DNA of 6,800 nt from an uncultured Lachnospiraceae bacterium (GTDB taxonomy: Bacteria > Bacillota > Clostridia > Lachnospirales > Lachnospiraceae), in assembly GCA_947631075.1 (NCBI GenBank), contig CANRJU010000146.1, positions 1-6,800 on the forward strand. Reading direction: 5' to 3'. The notes beneath the pieces are model-generated. The model worked only from the letters and a program-made list of their open reading frames with translations. It made no database searches and was not told where the DNA came from. A program made the position numbers and the translations under genes. Shown here one piece after another: positions 1 to 5,898 of the stretch (position 1 is the stretch's first letter; each line of letters opens with the position of its first letter).

Positions 1-1
1 G

Positions 2-805
2 CCCTGCTTCGTCTCCTATCTGCCCTGTGTGAGAATGGCGGGAGGCGTTCCGGTGCGGCTGCCGTTAGAGGAAGCGGACGATTTTAAACTGACGAGAAAG
101 AAACTGATGTCGGCGCTGACGGACAAGACAAAAGTGCTGGTGCTCCCATTTCCCAACAATCCCACGGGAGCGGTGCTCACGGCTCAGGAGCTCCAGGTGA
201 TCGCGGACATTGTAAAAGAGAGGGACATCTTTGTGGTGTCCGATGAAATATACTCGGAACTGAGCTACGGGCGGGAGGGCCATGTGTCCATCGCCTCTCT
301 GCCGGGCATGGCGGAGCGGACGATTGTGATCAACGGATTTTCCAAATCCTACGCCATGACGGGATGGCGCCTCGGTTACGCCGCCGGTCCCAGGAATATT
401 ATCAAGCAGATGTTAAAGGTTCACCAGTATGTGATTATGTGCGCCCCGACCACCAGCCAGTACGCGGCCATAGAGGCCCTGAAAAACGGCGACCGGGATG
501 TGGAGCGCATGAAGGAGAGTTACAACGAGCGGCGGATGTTTCTCTTAAAAGAATTAGGCGATATGGGGATTCCCTGTTTTGAGCCCATGGGAGCGTTCTA
601 TGTATTTCCCAATATCAGCCGTTTTGGCATGACGTCGGAGGAGTTCGCCAGAAGCCTTCTGGAGAAAGAGAGAGTGGCGGTCGTGCCGGGCACGGCCTTC
701 GGCGAATGCGGCGAGGGATTTCTTCGGATTTCCTACGCGTATTCCATTGAAGATTTAAAAAAGGCTCTTGGAAAGATACAGAATTTTATAGACACAATTC
801 TTTAA
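2..805 (+). CDS. Class I/II PLP-dependent aminotransferase, C-terminal part (5' end cut by window)
   Basis: A fold-type I aminotransferase, expected to be a cytosolic enzyme that moves an amino group between an amino acid and a 2-oxo acid using pyridoxal phosphate. The reading frame is open from base 2, so the GTG at 29 is internal; 267 residues are visible, against about 390 for the family, and roughly 120 N-terminal residues are missing. Counting from the first visible residue, NNPTG is at 52-56, the cofactor-ring aspartate is in DEIY at 81-84, the Schiff-base lysine is K115 in FSKSYAMTGWRLGY, and the substrate-carboxylate arginine is R242 in FLRISYA. GAFYVFP near 197 is typical of the AspB/PatA-like (I-gamma) branch. 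All visible catalytic residues are intact. Substrate cannot be decided from sequence: aspartate, aromatic or N-acetyl-diaminopimelate type enzymes are all possible. Only 44 nt separate it from the next gene, with no terminator, so read-through into cheX is likely. Confidence 0.93.
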   Translation, partial: PCFVSYLPCVRMAGGVPVRLPLEEADDFKLTRKKLMSALTDKTKVLVLPFPNNPTGAVLTAQELQVIADIVKERDIFVVSDEIYSELSYGREGHVSIASLPGMAERTIVINGFSKSYAMTGWRLGYAAGPRNIIKQMLKVHQYVIMCAPTTSQYAAIEALKNGDRDVERMKESYNERRMFLLKELGDMGIPCFEPMGAFYVFPNISRFGMTSEEFARSLLEKERVAVVPGTAFGECGEGFLRISYAYSIEDLKKALGKIQNFIDTIL

Positions 806-817
806 ATATGTTACTAT
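789..817 (+). promoter_or_regulatory. Candidate housekeeping (sigma-A type) promoter for cheX-trmL
   Basis: TAGACA at 789-794 (one mismatch to TTGACA), a 17-nt spacer, a TG at 809-810 forming an extended -10, and TACTAT at 812-817 (four of six matches to TATAAT). Transcription would start near 824, giving a leader of about 25 nt before the cheX ATG at 850. The -35 lies inside the last codons of the aminotransferase gene. This is seen only as a consensus match; the -10 is imperfect. Confidence 0.45.
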
Positions 818-849
818 AGAGATATCATGATGTAAAGGGGAGGAAAGGT

Positions 850-1320
850 ATGGCAACATTAAATGCAGAGCATATTAACCCGTTTCTTTTGGCTGCAAAG
901 AAAGTGTTACAGGATATGTGTTTTGTGGAGGTAGCGATACAAAAGCCCATGCTGAAAGAGGCTTCTTTTGGACCGGACTCCTGGGTGATCATCATAGGTG
1001 TGACAGGTGAGATGAGAGGACAGGTACTGATTGCAATGACGGAGGAGAATGCATGCGGTATTGCCTCTAAGATGTGTATGATGGAAGTAAAGACTATCGA
1101 CGATTTCGCAGCCAGCGCGCTGAGTGAGCTGGGCAACATGATCATGGGCAACGCGGCCACTGTGTTCTCGTCCAATGGAATCGGCATTGACATTACGCCG
1201 CCGACTCTGTCTCATGGACAGGTCAGCTTTACCAGTACATACGCTAAGAGCTTATGCGTGCCGATGACGTTCCCGGATGGGAAGATCGATCTGTTCCTGG
1301 CTCTCCGTCAGGAGGACTGA
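850..1320 (+). CDS. CheX-type (CheC/CheX/FliY family) stand-alone phosphatase-fold protein
   Basis: A 156-residue cytosolic protein, the usual length of CheX, with no extra domain, signal peptide or membrane segment. In motile bacteria CheX dephosphorylates CheY-P. The family's active-site signature, S/D-x3-E-x2-N followed about 22 residues later by proline, is present as S89, E93, N96 and P117/P118, within SALSELGNMIMGNA. Both the acidic residue and the asparagine that act in dephosphorylation are therefore kept. The alpha-beta pattern around VIIIGVTGEMRGQVLIAM (46-63) fits the family. The ATG at 850 has a strong Shine-Dalgarno (GGGGAGG at 837-843, 6-nt spacing). No cheA, cheY, cheW or flagellar gene is in the window; the neighbours are an aminotransferase and trmL, so its partner is unknown. 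It could act on another receiver domain or be an orphan with a different job. Family assignment is firm; function is not. Confidence 0.85.
   Translation: MATLNAEHINPFLLAAKKVLQDMCFVEVAIQKPMLKEASFGPDSWVIIIGVTGEMRGQVLIAMTEENACGIASKMCMMEVKTIDDFAASALSELGNMIMGNAATVFSSNGIGIDITPPTLSHGQVSFTSTYAKSLCVPMTFPDGKIDLFLALRQED
1310..1315 (+). promoter_or_regulatory. Shine-Dalgarno that fixes the TTG start of trmL
   Basis: AGGAGG lies inside the last codons of cheX, 9 nt before the TTG at 1325. It supports the TTG over the more upstream in-frame start at 1277, which has no comparable site and would add 16 residues unlike the TrmL family. Confidence 0.8.
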
Positions 1321-1324
1321 TAGC

Positions 1325-1831
1325 TTGCTGAACATTGTTCTGCTGGAGCCTGAGATTCCGGCCAATACAGGCAATATCGGACGCACATGCGTCGCCGCGG
1401 GGGCGAGGCTGCATCTGATTGAGCCCATGGGATTTCAGATCAATGAGAAACAGGTAAGACGGGCGGGACTGGATTACTGGGATAAGCTGGATTATACCAT
1501 TTATGACTGCTATTCAGATTTTTTGGACAAGAATCCGGGAGCGAAGATTTACATGGCTACCACAAAGGCCAGACAGATATACAGTGACGTCTCTTACGAG
1601 GAGGACTGCTATATCATGTTCGGAAAGGAAAGCGCCGGGATACCGGAGGACATTTTGGTGGAACACGAGGAGACGGCGATCCGGATTCCCATGTATGGCG
1701 AGATTCGTTCCCTGAATCTGGGAAACTCAGTGGCGATTGTTCTGTACGAAGCGCTCCGTCAACAGGGATTTGGCAATTTGAATCAGACGGGCCATCTGCA
1801 CCACATCTGCTGGAAGGACGGTACAATGTAG
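1325..1831 (+). CDS. trmL: tRNA (cytidine/uridine-34-2'-O)-methyltransferase TrmL
   Basis: A SPOUT-class (trefoil-knot) enzyme that uses S-adenosylmethionine to methylate the ribose 2'-OH of the wobble nucleotide in certain leucine tRNAs; it works as a cytosolic homodimer. From the TTG start the protein is 168 residues and begins MLNIVLLEPEIPANTGNIGR, which lines up with the start of E. coli TrmL (YibK) as I recall it. The three SPOUT motifs are visible: EPEIPANTGNIGRTC at 8-22, IMFGKESAGIP at 97-107, and the knot segment with IPMYGEIRSLNLGNS from 121 on, containing R129, S130 and N134. HLIEPMGF at 30-37 is also characteristic. A short tail (about 150-168) with GHLHHICW follows the core and makes it slightly longer than the proteobacterial enzyme. 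It lies 4 nt behind cheX with its ribosome binding site inside cheX, so the two are probably translated from one mRNA. A strong terminator follows. Confidence 0.93.
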   Translation: MLNIVLLEPEIPANTGNIGRTCVAAGARLHLIEPMGFQINEKQVRRAGLDYWDKLDYTIYDCYSDFLDKNPGAKIYMATTKARQIYSDVSYEEDCYIMFGKESAGIPEDILVEHEETAIRIPMYGEIRSLNLGNSVAIVLYEALRQQGFGNLNQTGHLHHICWKDGTM

Positions 1832-1840
1832 TGTATTTTT

Positions 1841-1885
1841 AGAAGTAATTTATGCTCCTGGGAAGGAGCGTAAGTTACTTCTTTT
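1841..1885 (+). terminator. Rho-independent terminator after trmL
   Basis: An 18-bp stem (arms 1841-1858 and 1865-1882) with two G-U wobbles and otherwise complete pairing, and a 6-nt loop (TGGGAA). A TTTT run at 1882-1885 and a T-rich stretch to about 1890 follow. The outer half is AT-rich and the inner 5 bp (GCTCC/GGAGC) is GC-rich. It begins 10 nt after the trmL stop and would isolate the ECF sigma operon from upstream transcription. On the minus strand the stem is followed by A residues, so it should work in one direction only. Confidence 0.85.
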
Positions 1886-1912
1886 GTCTTATCCGGAAAG
1901 CCTGTTTTTGAC

Positions 1913-1945
1913 AAAAAAAATTTTTAAAATTTTTGAAATATTTTT
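1913..1945 (+). promoter_or_regulatory. Phased A/T tracts (possible curved DNA / UP element)
   Basis: Successive A and T runs: A8-T5 (1913-1925), A4-T5 (1926-1934), then AAATAT5 (1936-1945). The run centres near 1920, 1929 and 1939 are about 9-10 bp apart, close to one helical turn. They end at the candidate ECF -35 element at 1945. The composition contrasts sharply with the GC-richer flanking genes. A role in promoter strength by alpha-subunit contact or DNA bending is inferred. Confidence 0.45.
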
Positions 1946-1971
1946 GCAACATTTTTAAGCGTTCAATCGTA
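1945..1971 (+). promoter_or_regulatory. Candidate ECF-sigma promoter (autoregulatory) for the sigma/anti-sigma operon
   Basis: TGCAAC at 1945-1950, a 17-nt spacer beginning ATTTTT, and CGTA at 1968-1971. This matches the general ECF layout (-35 with AAC, T-rich downstream, -10 of CGTA/CGTC type, 16-17-nt spacing). A start site near 1978 would leave a leader of about 18 nt that just contains the GAAGGGGG ribosome binding site at 1981-1988. Self-activation by the downstream sigma factor is common in this class and is inferred here. Confidence 0.6.
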
Positions 1972-1995
1972 TTGATAACAGAAGGGGGAAAAGCG

Positions 1996-2523
1996 ATGAT
2001 CCATGTAGCAGAAGATCCATATACTGCAGTGGAGAAGGCTTTAGGACTTTTTGGGGATGACATTCTCAGATTGGCGTTTTCGTATCTGAAGCGAAAGGAG
2101 GATGCGGAGGATATTGTACAGGAGACGCTGCTGCGCCTGATGCAGTCGGCGCCGGTCTTTGAGAATGAGGAGCACATGAAGGCGTGGCTCTTGAGGGTTG
2201 CGGCGAATCTGTGCAAGGATTTTCTGAAACAGGCACGGATCAAGCGGGAAGTGTCCATGGAGGAGAATGAATGGGGGTATGGGCGGGAGGAAACCAAAGA
2301 GGACAGGCCGGATGAGGAGCAGGCTGTCTGGGAAGCGGTGATGTCGCTCCCGGATAAATACCGGACGGTGATCCATCTCTACTACTATGAGGAGTACTCT
2401 ACCAAAGAAATGGCGGAAATTCTCGGCATGAAGGATGTGACGATCCGCTCTCTGCTAAAGAGAGGGCGGGAGAAGCTGGCGAAAAAGATTCAAGGAGGCG
2501 ACGGATATGCAAAAGGAGTATAA
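1996..2523 (+). CDS. ECF-type RNA polymerase sigma factor (sigma-70 family)
   Basis: A 175-residue alternative sigma factor that would direct RNA polymerase to a small stress or envelope regulon when released from its anti-sigma partner. It has only the two domains expected of ECF sigmas. Sigma region 2 is at about 20-82, with DAEDIVQETLLRLMQ at 36-50 and AWLLRVAANLCKDFLKQ at 63-79. A charged linker spans about 83-110. Sigma region 4 is at about 112-165, with SLPDKYRTVIHLYYYEEYS followed by the helix-turn-helix TKEMAEILGMKDVTIRSLLKRGREKL. The ATG at 1996 follows GAAGGGGG with good spacing. An earlier in-frame TTG at 1933 is rejected because it lies upstream of the likely promoter -35. The 3' end overlaps the anti-sigma gene by 17 nt, implying translational coupling. 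The target regulon is unknown; the only candidate site seen in the window is its own promoter. Confidence 0.92.
   Translation: MIHVAEDPYTAVEKALGLFGDDILRLAFSYLKRKEDAEDIVQETLLRLMQSAPVFENEEHMKAWLLRVAANLCKDFLKQARIKREVSMEENEWGYGREETKEDRPDEEQAVWEAVMSLPDKYRTVIHLYYYEEYSTKEMAEILGMKDVTIRSLLKRGREKLAKKIQGGDGYAKGV
2492..2498 (+). promoter_or_regulatory. Shine-Dalgarno of the anti-sigma gene, inside the sigma gene
   Basis: AAGGAGG sits 8 nt before the ATG at 2507 and is read as sigma-factor codons. It favours this ATG over the in-frame ATG at 2531. Confidence 0.75.
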
Positions 2524-3775
2524 AGAGGCGATGCAGAGAATCTCGCTCAGCGAGAGCGAGAGGGAGAAGATATTGGCCCATGTAAAGAGCGAATATGAGA
2601 AAAGCGCCCCTCAGGCGCCGGTCCGCCGTTATCGGAGTTACCGGAAGCCGGCCATTGCGGCAGCCGTGGCGGCGGTCTGTGTCGGCGCGGGACTGGCGGC
2701 TCTGCTTTTCAGCCGGAACGCCGGGAAGCCGGAGAGCAGTCCGGAGGAGCCGGATATTTTTTACGCGGACGCCGGGGACGAATCGGAATGGGAGCTGCTG
2801 GGTTCCGTCAGTGATATCGCGAAAAAGACGGATTGCAGCACCTATACGCTAAAAAAGGCGCCGGGCAAATACGAGATAAAAAAGGTCGAGGTGGCCCGCG
2901 GAAAAAAGCGCGTGCGCATCGCTTACCGGGACAAAAAGGCGAATGATAAACTCCTTTTTGAGTACGCGGAGGAGGAAAACGCCCCGGAACTGAGGGACCA
3001 GTTTGACGGTCAGAAGAAGCTCGAAACGGATAAGGTGGGGAAACTTAAAATTACGATGTATGGGGAAAACGACTGCGAGGCGATGGTGTGGGAGCGGGAC
3101 GGCTGTACGTTCGCGCTCACCATGTCCCGGCCCCGGAGCTGCAAGGAGGCGCTCCAGATTGCTTTCGGCAGCAGGGAAAAGACAAAGGAGGAGAGGCAGC
3201 AGGAGAATCAGGAGCCGGATACGGCGACACAGGGTATAAAGCCGTCTGTCGAGGAGGAGATTCCCTCTGCCGCCTTTGGATGGACGGGAGAGGAGGAGAC
3301 TACGCCGGCGGGAGAAAGGGATTCGCTGCTGGAACTGTTTTTCGAGGAATACGGATTTAAGGTGCTTTTGGACAGTTCGGCCTCGGAGGTGACCTACAAG
3401 TGGATCGGCGACTGCGAATCATTTTCCTTTTACTATGACGCGGATCCTCTGTGGGCGGACTGCCTTCTGATCGGATACGCGGCCAACGGGGAGCTGCCCT
3501 ACGATCTGACACGGGATTTCCACAGCGTCACGACGGAGCTTCTGCCCGACGGCACGTTTGTGAAGGTTTACGAGAATGAAGGGGAAACAAAGATGTTTAC
3601 ATTCCGCAAGGAAGATATTTCCTTTGCCTTTTTGGCCCACGGCGACTACGGGGAGCTGTCAGAGGAATTTTTGAGCGGGATTTTTTCGCTTGTAAATGTG
3701 ACTGTCCAGGAGAAAGACGGAGTGGGCGAGCCCATGGAAGAAGGCATCGTCACTCCGCCGCCTTTGGGAGAGTGA
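2507..3775 (+). CDS. Probable anti-sigma factor, single-pass membrane protein with large two-module ectodomain
   Basis: A 422-residue protein that by position and layout should hold the preceding ECF sigma factor inactive at the membrane. A short cytosolic head (1-47) contains the clostridial-type segment MQRISLSESEREKIL. A basic RRYRSYRK stretch precedes one hydrophobic span (about 48-68, Ala/Val/Leu-rich), giving an N-in, C-out topology. Outside, module A (about 95-220) and module B (about 271-405) are separated by an acidic, Glu/Gln/Pro/Thr-rich linker (about 221-270). Module A ends with a W-x-R-D-G-C-T-F-A-L segment and a short helix, which resembles DUF4367-like domains of Firmicute sigma regulators; this is pattern recognition, not a search result. 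Module B ends in a similar way (TFRKEDISFAF then GELSEEFLSGIF). No zinc-binding HxxxCxxC (ZAS) motif is seen in the head. The gene overlaps sigma by 17 nt and the kinase gene by 26 nt on the opposite strand. Anti-sigma role: strong by context. Signal sensed: unknown. Confidence 0.78.
   Translation: MQKEYKEAMQRISLSESEREKILAHVKSEYEKSAPQAPVRRYRSYRKPAIAAAVAAVCVGAGLAALLFSRNAGKPESSPEEPDIFYADAGDESEWELLGSVSDIAKKTDCSTYTLKKAPGKYEIKKVEVARGKKRVRIAYRDKKANDKLLFEYAEEENAPELRDQFDGQKKLETDKVGKLKITMYGENDCEAMVWERDGCTFALTMSRPRSCKEALQIAFGSREKTKEERQQENQEPDTATQGIKPSVEEEIPSAAFGWTGEEETTPAGERDSLLELFFEEYGFKVLLDSSASEVTYKWIGDCESFSFYYDADPLWADCLLIGYAANGELPYDLTRDFHSVTTELLPDGTFVKVYENEGETKMFTFRKEDISFAFLAHGDYGELSEEFLSGIFSLVNVTVQEKDGVGEPMEEGIVTPPPLGE
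2541..2561 (+). other. Stable hairpin near the start of the anti-sigma coding region
   Basis: TCTCGCTC (2541-2548) and GAGCGAGA (2554-2561) are perfect inverted repeats with a 5-nt loop. An alternative 6-bp stem with a 3-nt loop (2541-2546 with 2550-2555) uses the same bases. It lies 18 nt after the sigma stop codon. It may simply reflect the Ser/Glu/Arg codons, but could affect translation or mRNA stability. Confidence 0.4.
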
Positions 3776-5168
3776 AGATGAATTTTGAACCGACGCCCAC
3801 GGTGCTGACTACGTCCAGTGTCTGCCGGTGGGCGTTTATGATCTCGCGCGAGATGGAGAGCCCCAGTCCGGTACCCAGCTTGTCCTTTCCGCGGGAGAGG
3901 TCGGTCTTGTAAAAGCGGTCCCATATCTTGCCCAGATCCTCTTTGGGGATGCCGATTCCGCTGTCTTTGACGGAGACAAATACCTTGTCGCCCCGGGTTC
4001 TCGTGCGGATTAAGATGTCCGAATCCGGGTGGCTGAATTTGACGGCGTTGTCCATCAGGTTGTGAAGCACCTGCTGGATTTTTTCCTTGTCCCCGGAGAC
4101 GAGCAGTCTCTCGTCCGATTCGCGGATCATGCGGAAATGAATTTTTTTTCTGGCGGCGGTGCCCTCAAGGGAGTTGATGGTGTTGCGGATGGATTCGTGG
4201 ATGTCAAATTCAGAGATGTCCAGGAAAATATTGTCCTTGTCGAGTTTATTCAGATCCAGAAGATCGCTGGTGAGCTTGGTGAGCCGGTCTGTCTCAAAAA
4301 GGATCGTATGGAGATATTTATCCATATCTTCCGGCGGAATCACGCCGTCGGCCATGGCCTGTACATAGCCTCGTATATTGGTCAGCGGGGAGCGGAAATC
4401 GTGGGAGATGTTGGAGATAAATTTTCTCTGATACTCATCGAATTTTCCTAACTCCGTGCCGATGACGTTGAGGGCGTCGGCCAGTTCGCCGTACTCGTCG
4501 TTGGTGTGGATTTCAATCGTCGGATTGTCGCCCGATATGGAAAAGTCCTTTACGCCGTTGCGGAGCTTGCGGAGGGGGCGAAAGACGAAAATGTATATGC
4601 AGAAAAATATGACTCCGAGCAGTCCGGCGATGAGGTAATACAGCGTCATCAGCATATTGTAATAGTAGTCGGCGCGGGAATAAATATAGGAGTCCGGCTG
4701 CGCGAGAATAAGAAATCCTCCTCCGTGGGAGAAATCCGGCAGAGGCAGGCTGACACACAGGGAGGACGACTCCAGATAGCCGTTCATCGTGAAATTTTTC
4801 GTGACTTTATGGGAGAGGGATTTCTTGTCTCCCATGTAGTATCCGTCCCGTTTTTGGGAATTGCCGGTGTCCAGGGGAAGGTAGCCGTCGCGGTAGAGAA
4901 TGAGGACCCGGCAGTCGGTCATTTCGGATACCAGGTCTAACTGCTGTCTCAGATTTCCCAGCTCCCCCTCGTTATAGGGCGGCGTGTTCAGATGAGACCG
5001 GATCAGGGATGCGGCTGTCTGGACCAGGGATTCCTGGGATTCGGTCTCTACCTTGCTGCATATATAGTCATATCCATTGGCGGCCAGAAAATATAGCGAG
5101 ACGGCAATGATGATCAGGTAAAAGGCCGTCAGCTTTCTGCCTAAGGTAGTTCTCATTACTTTTTTCAT
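3750..5168 (-). CDS. Membrane sensor histidine kinase (HAMP-HisKA-HATPase_c)
   Basis: A 472-residue sensor kinase that should autophosphorylate and pass the phosphate to the response regulator encoded just upstream. Layout: membrane span 1 at about 12-31; an external sensor of about 140 residues (32-170); span 2 at about 172-196; HAMP linker at 197-248 with the DEYGEL signature; HisKA with phospho-acceptor H256 in ISHDFRSPLTNIRGY; then the ATP-binding domain. In the latter, the N box has N370 and N374, G1 is DSGIGIP (402-408), the F box is WDRFYK (416-421), and G2 is GTGLGLSI (432-439). All catalytic motifs are intact. The ATG at 5168 overlaps the regulator's stop as ATGA and has GGGGAGG at 5180-5174 in front, which fits better than the ATG at 5156. 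The sensor has a tyrosine- and glycine-rich mixed pattern possibly of PDC/Cache type, but this is not certain. The 3' end overlaps the anti-sigma gene in opposite orientation. The ligand is unknown. Confidence 0.95.
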   Translation of the reverse strand: MKKVMRTTLGRKLTAFYLIIIAVSLYFLAANGYDYICSKVETESQESLVQTAASLIRSHLNTPPYNEGELGNLRQQLDLVSEMTDCRVLILYRDGYLPLDTGNSQKRDGYYMGDKKSLSHKVTKNFTMNGYLESSSLCVSLPLPDFSHGGGFLILAQPDSYIYSRADYYYNMLMTLYYLIAGLLGVIFFCIYIFVFRPLRKLRNGVKDFSISGDNPTIEIHTNDEYGELADALNVIGTELGKFDEYQRKFISNISHDFRSPLTNIRGYVQAMADGVIPPEDMDKYLHTILFETDRLTKLTSDLLDLNKLDKDNIFLDISEFDIHESIRNTINSLEGTAARKKIHFRMIRESDERLLVSGDKEKIQQVLHNLMDNAVKFSHPDSDILIRTRTRGDKVFVSVKDSGIGIPKEDLGKIWDRFYKTDLSRGKDKLGTGLGLSISREIINAHRQTLDVVSTVGVGSKFIFTLPKAAE

Positions 5169-5884
5169 AGGGGCCTCCCCGTCTCAAATTTGTAGCCGAT
5201 GCCCCACACGGTGGTGAGGGACCACTGGGGGTGGTCCTTGATTTTTTCCCTCAGGCGCTTAATGTGGACGTCGACCGTCCGGGTCTCTCCCACATACTCA
5301 TAGCCCCAGATGCGGTCGAGAAGCTGTTCCCTCGTAAAGACCTGGTTGGCGTGGGAGGCGAGGAAATACAGGAGTTCCAGTTCCTTGGGCGGCATATCTA
5401 ACGGCTTGCCAAAATAGGTGACGGCGTAGTTGGCCAGGCTGATGGACAGGTCCGGGAAGTGGAGGACGTCGGAAGCGGGATTGTCCGGCGGAGCCGGCAA
5501 CGGGGGGGTTTCTGGCGGCGCGCAGCGGCGCAGGACGGCCTTGACCCTCGCCACCATCTCCTTGGTGTCAAAGGGCTTGATGATGTAGTCGTCGGCGCCG
5601 AGCTCCAGCCCCAGCACCCGGTCAAAGACCTCGCCCTTGGCGGAGAGCATGATGATCGGGGTGGCGCTGTGGCGGCGGATTTCCCGGCAGACCGCGTACC
5701 CGTCCATGCCGGGCAGCATGATATCTAAGAGAATCAGATCCGGTTGAAAGGTCTCGTGCAGCGACAGCGCCGTCTCTCCGTCCCCGGCTATTTCGCACTG
5801 AAAGCATTCCTTGGTGAGATACAGGGAGATGAGCTCCGCGATGTGGGAGTCATCATCCACGATCAATATCTTTTTTTTATCCAT
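5165..5884 (-). CDS. OmpR/PhoB-family DNA-binding response regulator
   Basis: A transcription factor activated by phosphorylation from the adjacent kinase; cytosolic, expected to bind direct-repeat operators as a dimer. From the ATG at 5884 it is 239 residues. The receiver domain spans about 4-118, with acidic pocket D10/D11, phospho-acceptor D54 (LILLDIMLPGMDG), S81 and K103 (KPF). A proline-rich linker (about 122-136) leads to the C-terminal winged helix at about 138-235, with recognition helix RTVDVHIKRLREKI and wing VWGIGYKFE. I prefer the ATG at 5884 over that at 5896: AGGG at 5893-5890 is spaced 5 nt from it, the protein then begins MDKKKILIVDDD as usual for the family, and the 5896 start has no clear ribosome binding site and would begin 2 nt after the mutS2 stop. 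It follows mutS2 closely and overlaps the kinase gene by 4 nt, so co-transcription is likely. Confidence 0.95.
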   Translation of the reverse strand: MDKKKILIVDDDSHIAELISLYLTKECFQCEIAGDGETALSLHETFQPDLILLDIMLPGMDGYAVCREIRRHSATPIIMLSAKGEVFDRVLGLELGADDYIIKPFDTKEMVARVKAVLRRCAPPETPPLPAPPDNPASDVLHFPDLSISLANYAVTYFGKPLDMPPKELELLYFLASHANQVFTREQLLDRIWGYEYVGETRTVDVHIKRLREKIKDHPQWSLTTVWGIGYKFETGRPL

Positions 5885-5889
5885 AATAT

Positions 5890-5893
5890 CCCT
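5890..5893 (-). promoter_or_regulatory. Shine-Dalgarno favouring the 5884 start of the response regulator
   Basis: AGGG on the minus strand, in context TGAGGGATATT before ATG, gives 5-nt spacing. It falls in the short gap after the mutS2 stop codon (5899-5901). Confidence 0.55.
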
Positions 5894-5898
5894 CATTT

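Noticed and set aside
29..31. GTG at 29 as the true start of the aminotransferase
   Set aside because: The frame stays open to base 2 with PCFVSYLP, typical internal aminotransferase sequence; the gene is cut by the window edge.
825..1193. 122-residue open frame on the minus strand opposite cheX
   Set aside because: It lies entirely opposite a well-supported family gene, has no ribosome binding site and no recognisable motif.
1908..1939. TTGACA at 1908-1913 as the -35 of a housekeeping promoter for the sigma operon
   Set aside because: A perfect -35, but no acceptable -10 lies 16-18 nt downstream (bases 1931-1936 read TTTTGA); TAAAAT at 1925 is too close.
1933..1995. Earlier TTG start for the sigma factor, adding 21 residues
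   Set aside because: No ribosome binding site; the added part overlaps the candidate ECF promoter and does not resemble ECF N-termini. The ATG at 1996 has a good site.
3672..3690. AGCG...CGCT with a T run as a terminator for the kinase transcript on the minus strand
   Set aside because: Only four base pairs, and the minus-strand sequence after the stem is A-rich rather than U-rich.
3793..3837. Inverted repeat ACGCCCAC (3793-3800) / GTGGGCGT (3828-3835) followed by TTT as a terminator for the sigma operon
   Set aside because: The loop is 27 nt and the T run is only three bases; it lies within kinase codons and is probably chance.
4029..4940. Plus-strand open frames of about 140 residues opposite the histidine kinase
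   Set aside because: Antisense to a kinase with every catalytic motif intact; explained by codon bias of the real gene.
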